Part shown: positions 24,431-37,169 of the stretch, in pieces | How positions within the stretch are numbered: position 1 is the stretch's first letter | Layout of the letters: each line of letters begins with the position of its first letter | Assembly (NCBI GenBank): GCA_030141605.1 | Contig: JAQGDQ010000721.1 | Coordinates: 1-64,000 of the forward strand | Length of the DNA: 64,000 bases | Origin: Tubiluchus corallicola | Lineage: Eukaryota > Priapulida > Priapulimorpha > Priapulimorphida > Tubiluchidae | Direction of reading: 5' to 3' | Translations under genes and position numbers: made by a program | Notes under the pieces: generated by a model | What the model saw: only the letters and a program-made list of their open reading frames with translations | What the model was told of the DNA's origin: nothing | Databases searched by the model: none

Positions 24431-25659
24431 TCTCGCTGTATTACAATTTCACTGGGTATAGATGTATATTATGGATGTACCACCAGAGTCATTCTGAAGG
24501 AATCAATCTGTAATCACCAAATACCAAAGACAAAAGTTGTTTTATGGAAATAAAGACTTGTTAAAAAATTTAAATTGAGCCTGAATATTAATTTGAACAA
24601 AAAGTTAATTAGAAAAGTTTGCATCAAATATTGGCATGGAATACTCCATTCTCAGCTGAACATAAGAAATAAAGCTGAAATGTTTACAACTTCCTACTTC
24701 ATACACAGCACATATGCTTCATCCTGCAAACTCTGACGACCATTGATGCAATTAAAAAAATACTCAGCACCATGCCTTTAAATTATTGAATAAGAAAGAT
24801 ATTTACAACACTTAACAGCATATAGCTGTATATGTACTTTAAAAAATAGGCCTACCTTAAATTGTCGTTTTCTGTCGTCCTTCCATTATCATATTTGCGT
24901 GTTTTAGCTCCCTAGTTTTGCTAAAGTAGAAACCACCTGACTACCAAAATACGATGCAGTTACTATATATGCAGTATCATTGTGACAGATAATTGATGTT
25001 AACTTGACTTTACGCACAGCAATTGTCAAGTCCGACACGGTTAGTTATTTTTTCAAGGAAACCCCTCATTGTTCTTGAAAGGTTTTCAAAAAAATATTTT
25101 TCCATAAATGTTTCATTCATGTTTTTCTTTCTAAGAATATTGACCAAATTGATTACGTCTTTTTATTTTTGGGATCTGTTTGGTAGTGTAGAGATTTTTA
25201 ATTTTAATCTACTTAAAATTTAAAATGAAATCTAATTTAATTTTCAAGTTCGTTTTTGTCCTGCAACGATTTCTGCACTATACACAAACTTTAATGCTAT
25301 GTTAAAAAGGTACTAATATTGTGCAGTAAAAAGGTTTGTATTTTGAAGTTTTGCCTACCAATTAGTCACTGCTGTTGCTGTCTAATAGCAGTAACTCCAT
25401 GTTTACAGGATTATCAGAAAAAGTGTTTATTTCTACGCAAAGTAACTTTTAGTACGGTGTTACAAACACACAAATTGAGCTGCCACATCAATATGATTTT
25501 CATTCTTTGGAATTCTAAGTCGAAATGCAACATTCACAATCATATCACAATAAATCTTCTCAAAAATATAATGAACATTACTGTCTGTGTTTATAAAACA
25601 CTAATTTATTACAAGGGAAGAAATAAACAATGCATTGTAAGACGTATGGTTGTCGGTAT
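24431..25659. other. No gene recognised
   Basis: A/T-rich intergenic sequence downstream of the cyclase gene, with nothing supported. A 169-codon plus-strand frame that starts here (25319-25828) runs into the cyclase gene as antisense. Confidence 0.45.
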
Positions 25660-26527
25660 TTATAACAATAAAGTTGCGAGAGCAGCCAAGACCACGATGA
25701 ATGCACACAAATGTCTAGTTGGCATGGCTTCATTTTTAATGGCAAACAGTCTTGTTGGAGCACCAGTGCCGCCTTTTATACACATTGCAACAGCAAAAAC
25801 TTTGGTACCTGTAGAGGGCATTTTGTAAAATTTGCAACTTTCTCCAGGAGTGGAACGTTCTTGCACAGAAGCACTTTATGAACTGGATAAGTTTTTGATT
25901 GTCCGTAGTCATTAGAGTCCGTAGTCATTACGCCATAAAGCTTAATATTACGATTTTCAAGCAACCATTTAGCTGTATCAGCATGTAATCCAGGAAAGTG
26001 CATTTCTGACCACCTTTTTTCATTCCTAAGTACTTCTCCTCATCATGGAAGTACTGATGCCATCCTGTATTTAGCAAAAACAGAGCACCATCCGGGATTT
26101 GACCATGGCTAGTTTGCCACTCTTTCATGTCCAGCACTGTAGCTTGATAATCAGGATTTTCCTTCGCTTTCCCAGAAACCACACCTGGTCCAAAGGCATT
26201 TTCTGGCTTGATTTGTTCAATTGAATAACCATTTACAATATAATGAAAAGGTGCATCCATGTGTGTTCCTGTGTGTTCTGTAGTTTCAAAGTCATTTGCT
26301 TCAACGTAGACATTGTATGGTCCTGCAACACCTTTATGTGGTCGGCTGAGGTTGTAACGGGTCATTGCAGTAGGCCAGAAGGACATTTCAGCATTGAAAT
26401 ACTTGTGTGTTAAATCAATTGCTTCATCCTCCTCCATGTTTTTGGTTGATTTTTCTTCCTTTTTGAAAAGTGAAGGAATAACATTTGCATTCAGCAAACA
26501 AATGTACAGAAATAATTTTTGTGTCAT
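25660..26527 (-). CDS. Secreted cyclase-family (kynurenine formamidase-like) hydrolase, frameshifted
   Basis: Member of the cyclase family (PF04199: bacterial kynurenine formamidase, isatin hydrolase), metal-dependent amide hydrolases. The ATG at 26527 starts a hydrophobic, signal-peptide-like leader (MTQKLFLYICLLNANVIPS). The hallmark metal-binding motif HTGTHMDAPFH follows at about residues 86-96. Further family blocks are IPDGALFLLNTGW, MHFPGLHADTAKWLLENR, YGVMTTDSNDYGQSKTYPVH and FAVAMCIKGGTGAPTRLFAI. The product would be about 288 residues, intronless, of usual length. Two single-base frame changes split it: one near 26004 (CAGAAATG) and one near 25827 (ACAAAATG), each reading as one A too few in an A-run before ATG. 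All conserved blocks are intact, so sequencing or assembly error is as likely as real pseudogenisation. The C-terminus is a hydrophobic tail (LCAFIVVLAALATLLL), possibly a GPI-anchor signal. Animal substrate unknown. Confidence 0.85.
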
Positions 26528-26643
26528 TTCCTGAAAATCAGCAAAACAAAGAACATTGGATTGGCAATGAAATATTTTTACAAACTGGAGAAAAACTTGT
26601 TGGCACTACGGCTTGCATAGTAGTGTATAATTATTGCATATAA

Positions 26644-26716
26644 GCGAGTTGTGTGGCTCAATGGTAGTGTGCTAGCTTTCTGCCAGTAAGGTTGCGGGTT
26701 CAATTCCTGGACTCGT
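26644..26716 (+). tRNA. tRNA-like sequence (pseudogene or SINE head)
   Basis: An A box (TGGCTCAATGGTAG) and a near-perfect B box (GGTTCAATTCC) are correctly spaced. GCGAGTT and GACTCGT at the ends can form a 7-bp acceptor stem with two wobbles, and the loop segment CTGCCAG would give anticodon GCC (Gly). The D and anticodon stems pair poorly and there are extra bases before the A box, so a pseudo-tRNA or tRNA-derived SINE head is more likely than a working tRNA. An A-rich stretch follows. Confidence 0.4.
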
Positions 26717-26719
26717 CAT

Positions 26720-29700
26720 AGCAAAAACAAAAGAATGGTACTACAGGTTCTTCGACCAAGTACACAGGTTTATCTAAGTAACATGCAGGAAAAATAATCA
26801 TTACCATCTTGGAAGTAAGTATTCAGTTATTTAAGTTGTTATCGGGTCGTTAAAACAGTTGCATCATACAAAAAACAGATAAGAACAGTAAAAAGTTATT
26901 ATTTTATCAAGCATCACTCAGTAAATCTTTGCTGTTGTTAGCTTGTTACCCATACAAAAGTTGCACCAATCAAAACTTGTTGTGTGCACGCCAATTTCGT
27001 GAGGCGATAACATCACACAGTTTGCTGCATACATTTTTTGCAGCGCGAGACTAGTACAAGGCGTTGTAACTAAATTTACGAGGATTTCTTTAGAAGCTGT
27101 AGACCGTAGACCGTAATGATCACGTGCAAACTCGCTTGTCGTATTTGTGTGCATTTGTGATAACATCACTGCTTTTAAAAATGCTTTGTCGCTGAGCAAT
27201 TTTGTTCTTTACAAATGGGCTTTTTAACAATTTGTCTCATGACGCTTACTACCGTCTCAGCAAAACTGACAAATTAAAATAATTATTTTGAAAAAAAACT
27301 CATTTATTACTGCACTGTGATATCCCATTTACTGTGGTAAATTCAGTAGCTAATGAGAACTTTTGAACCAAAAGATCAGCTTTAATAACTCTATACAAAA
27401 ACCAAAACAACTTTACTTCTGCCTTCGACACGGACCAGCACGGACTTACCCTGTCAGGGCTATCACATTTTGCAATTTAAACACGGATCTAGGCTTCCTG
27501 TTTTAGTTATCAAGGAACCGCCCATTAAAACAATTTCAGAAAACAACTTGCGCTTTTAATTTGTGATTTTATTGAAAATGTCTTGAACTGTTTCTGAAGT
27601 GGACTCGGTGTATGTGTGTATGGTGTAGTGTATTCCTGTAGCGTAAACTGAATGCAAGCTTTCTGGGAACTTACTCAGTAGCTTCTCAAAGCTACACATT
27701 GAGCTTAAAAATAAGATACAAATTTGGACTTTTTTACGAACACTTACTTACGACTTGTGACCAGTAAGTTACAAATACAAGTGACCAGTAAGATGTAAAG
27801 AAGAAAATGGAATTTCTTTCTTCCTGTACATTGGATTGTGCAGTAGTTACCTAATTTTGATATAGTGTGACTTGCCACGTCTGTTTTATGCTCTGCTGAT
27901 AGACTGATATATGCCATAGGTGAACATTTTAATTTTTAATCCACATTGTTCACCAAACTTTAAAAATCGTTTTTTGGTTACAAAAATGTAGCAATTAAAT
28001 AGTAAAAACTAAAAACATCTCAAACCGTTTTTTCGAGCAATTGTTTGCAGCAGTAGATATTAGGAAACTGATGACTGATGATATAAGTATTACAAATCAC
28101 GCAGCTAATCCACGTATCGTGTCCAGTTACCAGCAGTAATGTTGATAGTTTTACGTTGAGTTCATCTACCGGGTTATTCAATGGTGCACATCATATTCAA
28201 GGACAGGCTGGCATGCACAAACCCACACAGGCTACTTAACTGCTTTGGTATAGGCTAATTCCATTTCATTCTATTTATTAAATTTCGTTTATTTATTAAA
28301 TATATTCACAGCAATCATTACAGCATAGGACTTCCAAGGAATTTAATAAGATATTTATTATTCACTCAAGATGCCAAGCTGCAAATGATCCATGAGATAC
28401 TCAAGAAGTAATTATAATTGCTGGGAACAATCAAAATAGTCTTGTTTATACCCCAGTCTGTTTATTATAGCTTTGAAATGTTCTTGTTAAAATCTTCTTA
28501 AATGCAGAAGGCCCGAATGCAATAAAAATAGCACAAAATTATCCAAGGAACTTTGCGCCTCGTAGGAACGTGCCGTAGACATTTTCAAGTTCCAACTTTT
28601 TCTATTCTAAGTTTAGTTGTGCACTGCAAGCAGGAGTCTTACAGAAAGTGGACCAACTTACTTATTCATTAGTTTTTCCCTTGCTCTACTTGCTTTTCGC
28701 CATTAATTTGAAAACTCGTGACGAGCTGAAATCAAAACAAAAAATACGTATCTCTAATCAGCATCTTAGCAGTTGGAAAAAAGAGTACCATCGTGTGACC
28801 TTACGTGGTACACTAACACTGAAGTGAGGCCTTCAAAAGTTCGCCAAACAGTATATGAAGATGTTATGTGAAGGACATTCCATCTTTGGACAAAGTAACA
28901 TGCCATTAATAAAAATTATTTACAAGAAACAACTTGGCAATCATATTGGTGGTCAAAGAGGAGAAGGCTTGGCAGACTTGAAGTGATTTAAACGTGGCGA
29001 GTCTCTTATTCAGTTGAGGACAGAATTATTGCATAAATAGTTTACTATTTAAACAAAGTATTGTATAAGTTCATAGTTCAGGTGCCATCGTTGGTCCTTA
29101 TATTTGAACTGAGAATCATTTGACACTATACAAGCTAGCAGGTATCCTAGCAGCCTGAGGTTTGATTTTTCATAACTTAAATTTTGTCTCTTTCTTTGTT
29201 AATTCTACGTTTTGCCTACGTTTTATTTTTTATATTTTTCACCTTCCTGTAGAAAGGCAGGGTAAAATTAGAAACAGCAAAATTTGATACAAGTTCTGTA
29301 AGACTGGTCTTTGGTCTTTCAAAATCAAAAGCCGCTTTAAAAATAATGGCGTCTACGGAAAGTAATTCAACTTCAAACGATTGCTACTTTTTGTCTATTT
29401 TTGCGAATGAAGAGCCCTAGTAATGGGTAGGTGTTACAAAAAGAGTGTTTTAAAGTGTTTTTATTTTTTACAACTAATTACTGTCCAGTTTCTACATTTT
29501 ATGTCGTAGTTTAGACGTCATAGATGTGTTTTACCAGAATGCAAATTTGGGAGAAAATTTGTTTGTTTACGAAAATCAGCTGTAGCTCTACTACTAACGA
29601 AATGACCCGACACGTAACAATTTTTAAAATTAAAAATGCAATTCTGATCAAAATTGTTGATTATAATCCTGCTCAGAGCAATTTTCCTAGAATTATTTTG

Positions 29701-31080
29701 GCCACATGTGACTGGGTTGTAATAACTAACTTTGAAGATCTTTTCGTGACATAAAAAGAGAAACTTTGATTTGAATCATTGACAATTATAATCCAATTCA
29801 GTTAATCAATGTTGTTGTTTTTTCATAAGAATATCACAAAGGCGCATAAATGTGAACACAATGAACAGCCCTGAGCAGCTTTTCACTTCATAAAATTTTT
29901 TACAGCATACAAATCTTTTCTAGTTATTATTAAATTGCCCGCATGATATAGTAAAATTTTAATTGGAATTATGTTCAATTTCAGTCGAAATTATATTCAA
30001 TTCAATCTGCTTAATAATCACATATGATGCAATGATACCATACACACATTTTACGATACGAACCAATAAATGGCATGTGCGTGCAAGTTTAAAATTAGTC
30101 CTACATCTTTCAAATAATTCAAATTTTTGTCAAATTCTATGACATAGGACACAAGTTCAGTTGACATGCTCTAAGCTTAGCACACAAAGCAGGTCCTTTA
30201 TTTCGACCATAACTGTAACAAAGATTAAGCAGGTTTATTATTCTACTCTAACAATTCATTGAAGATTATTTAGGTTTCTTTAAGTTCTTAAAAGGTAGAA
30301 AAGATTTGGTAGTAAGATGGTCAACTTGTGCGAATAAATTGCCTTAAAAAGTGAAGGAACTTTGTGTCTATTAAAAATGTTCAAACAAACATTATTAGCG
30401 CCATATTTCTAGTGCTCAAGGATTTGAGGCGGAGTTAAAAAGCTGTCATGGTGAACAACTCCAACACGTCAGTTTATAGGCGTAACTTTCAGATGCGTTT
30501 TTTTTTCACTTGAGGCAAGTTAATGTTGAGAGGAGGCTAGAGAGCAGCTTAATCTCTTCCCACGGATTCTTAAGCACTTTAATAAAATCCCTGAAAAGGA
30601 TGCGGTCTATCAGCTTTATTTGCTTTAACATTTTGGTGAAATGAAGATTGTCAGTCTTGAGATAATCTCTTAAACCTCTTACAAAATTCACACAAACTAC
30701 CTTGCTGGGCGGCTGTAAAACAATGAGATTTATTTTTCAGACTTGAATTATCAGGAGATTATTATAACATTATATTAAAATAATACTATATATCAACCTA
30801 AGCCGGTACCAACATTTATGTAGAAATACTGCCAACAGAAATAGCGGTTGTGCAGCATCCAGGGGCGTCGTGCACGCAAAAAAAATTGGGGGGGGCCCGA
30901 CTATAATGGCGGATTTTAACTGTTTAAATTTGAATTTTAAATTTTGAAAATTTAATTTTTGAAAAAAAATAAACAGTATTTTGCGTGCAAGAAAACCGAT
31001 TTATTTAACATGGCATTTAACTTAAAGCTATAGCAACGGAAACTTAATTAAAATTAAAAATTAAATTAAAATTTAATTAA
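26720..31080. other. Long stretch without recognised genes
   Basis: About 4.3 kb of A/T-rich sequence. Minus-strand 26918-27199 (93 codons) and plus-strand 29524-29754 (76 codons) are open but match no family I know. A G-run lies near 30890. Nothing else supported. Confidence 0.4.
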
Positions 31081-31382
31081 GTATTTATCAGCTGTCAGGA
31101 ATCCGACGCAGAACCAACGACGCAGAGCATTAATATCCTTTACGTATTCCAACCAGGACCTATCGTTGAACCACTGACCCTGAAATGATCTCGATTTTCT
31201 TCAATTTTGGTCTTTGGGTATGCATCCACTACATCCCGCAATGGCCCGCGACGGATGTACTCATCCTTTTGGATTCGTTCTGTTTGAATCGACTTTACAG
31301 TAGATACAGACGCCGTAGAACCTGTGTCGGGAACACTGTTGGACTTGAAAAATGAAGTCAGATTGGACTGCCTTGACATCAT
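31081..31382 (-). mobile_element. hAT-type transposase N-terminal fragment (TTF zinc-finger region), frameshifted
   Basis: The frame starting MMSRQSNLTSFFKS at 31382 resembles the N-terminus of hAT/ZMYM-like transposase proteins. After ENRDHF near 31195 the homology moves to another frame reading FQGQWFNDRSWLEYVKDIN then WFCVGF, the WLEY...FC part of the TTF-type zinc finger. Only this N-terminal piece is present; the DUF4371 and dimerisation regions were not found. A dead fragment. Confidence 0.55.
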
Positions 31383-31933
31383 TTAAGAAATATAGCTAAA
31401 ATCGCAGCGAGAACTAGCAAAGATTTTCCTAGCAGCAGAAAAATGATGAAGTGTGCTCAAAATCACGCCATTTTATGCAGCAAACTCGTGGGAAAGAGTC
31501 ACTAAGGAGTAGCAAAGAGTCGGTAATCTCCAATCAGGAGGTGGCTGAGCGGTGGCTCATCAATTGGTATCTCCCAAACCCACTCTCTGGTACTAGGCTA
31601 GCTCAACATGACTTCAATGTTTGCATTGTTTTTGCTCTATTATTTCACTTATTCTCTATTATAACACACTGCTGAACGAAGCTCGAGTGCTAACTGAGCC
31701 GTTTTGTTAACTAACAGTCTTTTGTGCAAAGACGCTAATGCTGCTATACGATCTGCTTTGTTAACTGTTCCTGCCTGCCTCCTGAATAGATTACAGGCAA
31801 ACAAATTAACTACATCCTGACTTTCAGGTAAACACATACTCATGCTCATACTGTTCGCATTTATGGAGCGCTGGCCCCCCGGGCCCCTATGGCATGATGC
31901 CACTGGCAGCATCCTTAGTCTTATATTTTTGTG
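31383..31933. other. No gene recognised
   Basis: Holds a minus-strand open frame (31649-31969, 106 codons) of unknown nature that runs into the adjacent minisatellite. No recognisable domain. Confidence 0.35.
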
Positions 31934-32612
31934 CAAGTAAATAAGTGCGGTTGTTGTGACTGTCAGCAAATAAGTGCGGTTGTTGTGACTGTCAGCAAAT
32001 AAGTGTGGTTGTTGTGACTGTCAGCAAATAAGTGCGGTTGTTGTGACTGTCAGCAAATAAGTGCGGTTGTTGTGACTGTCAGCAAATAAGTGTGGTTGTT
32101 GTGACTGTCAGCAAATAAGTGCGGTTGTTGTGACTGTCAGCAAATAAGTGTGGTTGTTGTGACTGTCAGCAAATAAGTGCAGTTGTTGTGACTGTCAGCA
32201 AATAAGTGCGGTTGTTGTGACTGTCAGCAAATGAGTGTTGTTGTTATGATTGTCAGCAAATAAGTGCAGTTGTTGTGATTGTCAGCAAATAAGTGCGGTT
32301 GTTGTGACTTTTCGTAAATAAGTGTGGTTGTTGCGACTGTCAGCAAATAAGTGCGGTTGTTGTGACTGTCAGCAAATAAGTGCGGTTGTTGTGATTTCAG
32401 CAAATAAGTGCGGTTGTTGTGACTGTCAGCAAATAAGTGAGGTTGTTGTGACTGTTAGCAAATAAGTGTGGTTGTTGTGACTGTCAGCAAATAAGTGCGG
32501 TTGTTGTGATTTCAGCAAATAAGTGCGGTTGTTGTGACTGTCAGTAAATAAGTGAGGTTGTTGTGATTTCAGCAAATAAGTGCAGTTGTCAGAAGAGAAG
32601 TGCGATTGTTAG
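31934..32612. repeat. 29-bp minisatellite, array 1
   Basis: About 23 tandem units of AGCAAATAAGTGCGGTTGTTG followed by TGACTGTC (29 bases). Variation is mostly C/T at one position (gtgCgg or gtgTgg). A shorter variant (GTGATTTCAGC) recurs four times, and the last units decay. Immediately adjoins the 3' end of the decayed ORF at 32641-35090. Confidence 0.95.
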
Positions 32613-32640
32613 AAAATCAGACAATGAAGACTTTAGCACT

Positions 32641-35090
32641 TCATTGCTGAATAGTATGGTGCATGGTATGTCCAGTCCAGTCTATCATATCTGAACGTTT
32701 TTCAGCCTCAAAGTTAATCAAAGAACATTCAGATCGACAAATGCTGCTCTGGTGTATGTAATACCGCGTTTTCACAATACGCCGCCTAGCTAATTGCTGT
32801 ATATCACCTTCTTCATCAAACATCATAGATAAAAGAATGTTTTCACTGTGTGCAAAATAACCATTTCTTTTACAGGTGTCATCCACAATCCGATGTAATC
32901 CAGCACCTAAGTATCTTGTCTTTTTGATAAACTGGTAAATATGACTTGAACCTAAGGCACAACTTTGTTGAGTTTTTACTATAAAGCACATTGGGGCATA
33001 CATCTTCTACACATAATGTTACAAGTTTAATCAGGTTATCAGAAAGTGTGCTACTTACAACATATTCTGTTTGCTGTTGTCAGCCATCTAGAAAGGCCCA
33101 ATTTTCCAGGATTCCTGTTAGCTAAAATTTCAAAGTTTCAATGCAAATGCCGGGCACCATGCGCCATGTAGATATCATACAAACAATTATGATTGGTACA
33201 TAAATCTTTCAGTATGTGATCTTTGTAATGTGGGGCGGAACTCACAATCAAGTATGAGCAATCAGCGCTCTTATTGTTTGGTAGCGTGTGTCATACTACT
33301 CAGTTTTTACTCAACATATTCCTTGAACACAAAACGTGAAACTAATTTTATGCAGTTTTTATGATAAGATAACCCTTTAATATTCATAAATGTTGATAAT
33401 ATAAAATTAGTTCAAACCAAGTGACAGCTGTTAATTTGTACCCGGGTACCTGTTCAATAAACATGTGTTGTTACACAACTTAAAATTTACAGGCTGGAAA
33501 TACTTTCAGATGCTACAAACAATACCCAAAAATTACCTTTGGCTAACGAAAAAAATAATAATCTAATAGTTCACTAATGTTTTGTTAAAAGTATCCATAA
33601 AGTAAAGCTCCATCCACACGAGGTTGTAATGTAGGCTATCAGTACTTTCAACAGAGTCTTTGTTTTACCAGCCACTGCCAGTCGAAGTAAGTATCGTTGT
33701 ACAAAAGGAAGCAACAGGCAGTCGCCTAGTAGTTAAATAAAAGAAAGGAGAATTTATCACTTACAGTCTCTACATCAATGAAAGTGTACCTCAGCAATAC
33801 TTATCGGCGGTAGCACGACGACGAAGGTGGCGGATCCACAACATCGGTGTGCACACCCGGGTGTTTAGTGCGTAGCTGAACTGCGAAGTCATAAGCAGAT
33901 GCGAGTCATTCCCGGAAGCGTCCGTTGGTAGACCGGTAGTTTGGTTTTTCACAATGTAACTCGATGTAAACAAATGGTGAACTGGGCTTAATACTAGAAC
34001 TGCCCAAATAGTCACTAACACGTAGTTGGAACTTTCACTAAATATTAGCGTTAGGTAGAGCCAGCTAAAGTTGCACGATTCATATGCAAAGAGGCTAAAC
34101 ATATGTTAAAGAAAACTGTCCAGCATTACATCTGCCCGCAAGTCTCTCTTGCAAAGAGCCACGTCATTCTCTACACATCTGTGTGAAAAGATCTCCAAAT
34201 TGTCTAATAGTCTGGCTTCAATAACACTATAGCAGGATAACCTGTATTTGCATATCAGTTCGACGAGTTTACCCTAGATTTGACCTATGCGCATAACTAA
34301 AGTGTAACCCCTGGTTTATAAACAACAATTTTATACAGCCTAAACTAAATTACGTATACACCCGTAAAGTTTACGTTGCCAAAAAACACATCTCATTCCA
34401 CAAAGTTAAATGGTGATAGTAATAACTAAATGTAGTTACATATACAAAGATATATGCTAAGCTGGTCGTTACAATCTTCAATTGCAAGGAAATCTCCTGG
34501 TATTGGTTGAAAATTTACTGCCTTCAACATATGGCAGTTTTCCAAAGCTTTTCTTATTGCACCAGTGAATGAGCTAGGACCAATGAAAATATCGTCCCAA
34601 TTTCTTTTCCACAGATACAACTACGCCCCCAGTGTGCCACCGCAGCCAACTGCACTAAGATCGACTATTTCTGCAGCCTTGAAATACTGTAAAATTGCTT
34701 CACAGACATTAAGGGCAGACCCACTGACAGGAGTTACATGTGCAGCGTACGCATCAAGTTGTCTGTTGTCTGTTGTTGAGACAGAAGAGAGTTATGCTCC
34801 TCGGTAATTTGTTCAGTGTAAAGTATTTCACCTTTTTTAGCTTGATTTTGTTTTGTCCTTTCGTTCATCAAAAACAGTGTGATTAATTAATCGCTGGTAG
34901 CTTGATGTTGCAGACTTGTTCTCAGTTTGGATCTTTCTCTACAGACTTTGTGTCTATCCATAACATGACGTGCATGATATTTTTGGATAATTTCAACATC
35001 TCTTAATGGAACAGATGCTGCAGAAGAACAGCTCTACAGGGAAACGTCAAATCTGTGTGCTTGTAGTGCAGCTGATGACATTTCTTCTCT
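32641..35090 (-). pseudogene. Decayed copy of an uncharacterised, transposon-like ORF family
   Basis: Three coding remnants lie in order on the minus strand. About 35020-34880 reads LRDVEIIQKYHARHVMD then RHKVCRERSKLRTSL. 34720-34426 reads NVCEAILQYFKAAEI, VGCGGTLG and, after a stop, FIGPSSFTGAIRKALE. 33003-32641 reads YAPMCFIVKTQQSC, GYFAHSENILLSMM and INFEAEKRSDMIDW. From memory these blocks, in this order, belong to a multi-copy protein family widespread in cnidarian and arthropod genomes and usually annotated only as uncharacterised. Stops, frameshifts and missing sequence between the blocks show it is inactive. The 5' and middle blocks have a second copy at 45568-46020. Confidence 0.5.
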
Positions 35091-35329
35091 CATTTGTTTT
35101 GTGCCGGCATCATTTCCGTTTTCAAAGTTGTCATCCCTTTCTGAATCTCTTTTGAATTGTGGAATATTCTCTTGTTCAGCTGAACATTTCAAACACAGGC
35201 GGAGACACAAGGAGCCGCTACCGTACAGAATAAATACAGACATGCTTGAAAAAAGAAACAGAAAAACGAGTGGACATTTTGTAAATAGTTGCACTTCCTC
35301 CAGAGCATGTGTCGCTGTTGTAGTCACGT

Positions 35330-36070
35330 GACTACAAGAAAAAAGAATATTTAATAATTTCAATGAAAGATATGTGCGTGATATTAAACCACAAGAAAAC
35401 CCTCAACTTGTATAAAGCTTTAAAAATTCGCCTTGAAATTTTATATACTGCCTTTTTACTTTTTACTGCCACTTACATACAGCCTTTTTGCATATTAGAC
35501 TTGAGTCGGCAGTAACGCTGTATGAAACATGTAAATTTAAACTCCGGTGATGACAGTTACACGCAGTTACTTTGACGATAAGTTATTTGAAACAAGTTTA
35601 GATAACACAATGTAAAGTTTGAAGAAAAATAATCAGAGCATTCGTAGTGCACACGTCACAAAGTAAAACTTGAAATTACTGTATCTTGTCAATAAGATTA
35701 AATACGTTTTTGGCTAATGAGTGGCGCACCTGGAAGTGAGTCAGCGACATTTTACCAATTGGTGAAATTATTTTAAACAATAACAAATAATTGTCTTTTC
35801 TAGTTACATAATTCTTTCAAGCAAGTAAAAGAAATACTAAGTAACATAATTTTTCATAGAATGTTTTTTGGGACATAGTTTCACATTTTACGAGTTTGCG
35901 TAAGTGACGTCATGTAATGACGTGATTGGAACAGTGTCACGGGAAGTTAGAAATAAAAGCAAATTAAAACTCCTTTCAACGTGAGTACAATATACGCATA
36001 AAATTGCAGTAAAGTAATACAATTTCTTAAGACGATTTTTCTGAAACCCACTTCAGGCACCCCGTTTCTT
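35330..36070 (+). repeat. Dispersed repeat C, copy 1
   Basis: About 740 bases whose reverse complement is found at 50160-50710, inside the HS6ST intron; a more diverged direct copy is at 57500-57830. Landmarks in order are CCACAAGAAAACCCTC, TGAAACAAGTTTAGATAACA, AATCAGAGCATTCGTA, TGTCAATAAGATTAAA, ACATTTTACCAATTGG, TGACGTCATGTAATG and CTCCTTTCAACGTGAGTACA. No coding frame; probably a non-autonomous transposable element, ends not defined. Confidence 0.65.
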
Positions 36071-36167
36071 TAAGGCTTTTATAAGAAAGATTAAACACTA
36101 TTACCTGAGGACCAGGATGCTGGTCTTCAAAGAAAAAAAGTCTACGCCCCTATTATAAAATGCAAAC

Positions 36168-36593
36168 TTTTATAATTAATTATCTAAATCAGCATAACAT
36201 ACAAACTTTTTTACAAAAGTTGATGCAAAACCAAAAATTAAAACCAAATTACAATTATTAAAATAATTATGGATACCTGTAACAAAATTTTATGAAAAAG
36301 AAATGCAGAACAAAAAATACACCTCAAAATGTACTAAAAAATAAAGAAAAACTAAAGAATATTTTATAGAATCAATATTATCTTGGTAATATGCAAGTAT
36401 TACTCTATAGGTATCACTCAAAGACTTTCTATACTGATTCTTAAGGCTGAACTTTTCTCAGCAGCCACCCATCCTTTTAGTTGTAAGTTTTTGTAATGCG
36501 TAACCTTTATTACTAGCTACTCCTCACATCACCTCTCACTTATTCCATTATCTCACTAAGTGACAGAAGATAAAAAGCAGCTCTATTTGAACT
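36168..36593 (+). repeat. Direct repeat D, copy 1
   Basis: About 425 bases repeated at 38571-38995 in the same orientation, about 94 percent identical by eye. Starts TTATAATTAATTATCTAAAT and ends AAAAGCAGCTCTATTTGA. No coding sequence. Confidence 0.8.
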
Positions 36594-37169
36594 ATAAATA
36601 CAAAGTATGTGTTCTATATTTTTAAACTGTGGCCGCTGGCATAAGACTCGCAATTGCTTGTTGTACATAATAAATTGTTTTGTACTATTACTCATTGTTT
36701 CTGTAAAGTTGGTCAAAGCAAAAGAAAGTTATCTAAATCTTCTACTTTTGGAACTATACAAACAGCAGTCCCCTAGTCAAACACAGTACCTTCTTTCAAA
36801 TTGTAGTCTGTAGATGGAAGTAGCAGAACTTTACATATCTTAGGCACACGTGGACGAGCATTCATCTTTCGTTAACAGACTTTTCCGTGTGTGTTGCTTT
36901 TCCTGTTGGTGGTCACCTCCTTTGATAATGTGGTAAACCTAGGCGATAGTCCTACAGAAACTAGTGAATAAGTTAAAAAGTTATGAATACATTGTTATAA
37001 TTGAGTAAAAATTAGTATTGAAAAAATAATGATCATCAAGGCACATGCCCTTTCGTCGTTTTACTTCATATTTGACATGCATTGAGACGCAATTTACCAA
37101 GTTATACATTTTATCTGGAATGAAATGCATTTTTTAAAATAAACTAATTCATTTCTTATCAAAAGGTTA
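36594..37169. other. No gene recognised
   Basis: A/T-rich, with a 68-codon open frame (36607-36813) without motif. Confidence 0.4.

Noticed and set aside
25319-25828. Plus-strand open frame of 169 codons
   Set aside because: Partly antisense to the cyclase gene, whose conserved motifs lie on the minus strand; its own translation has no motif.
31934-32612. Regular 29-bp repeats resembling a CRISPR array
   Set aside because: The units are contiguous with no spacers, there are no cas genes and the genome is animal; this is a minisatellite.
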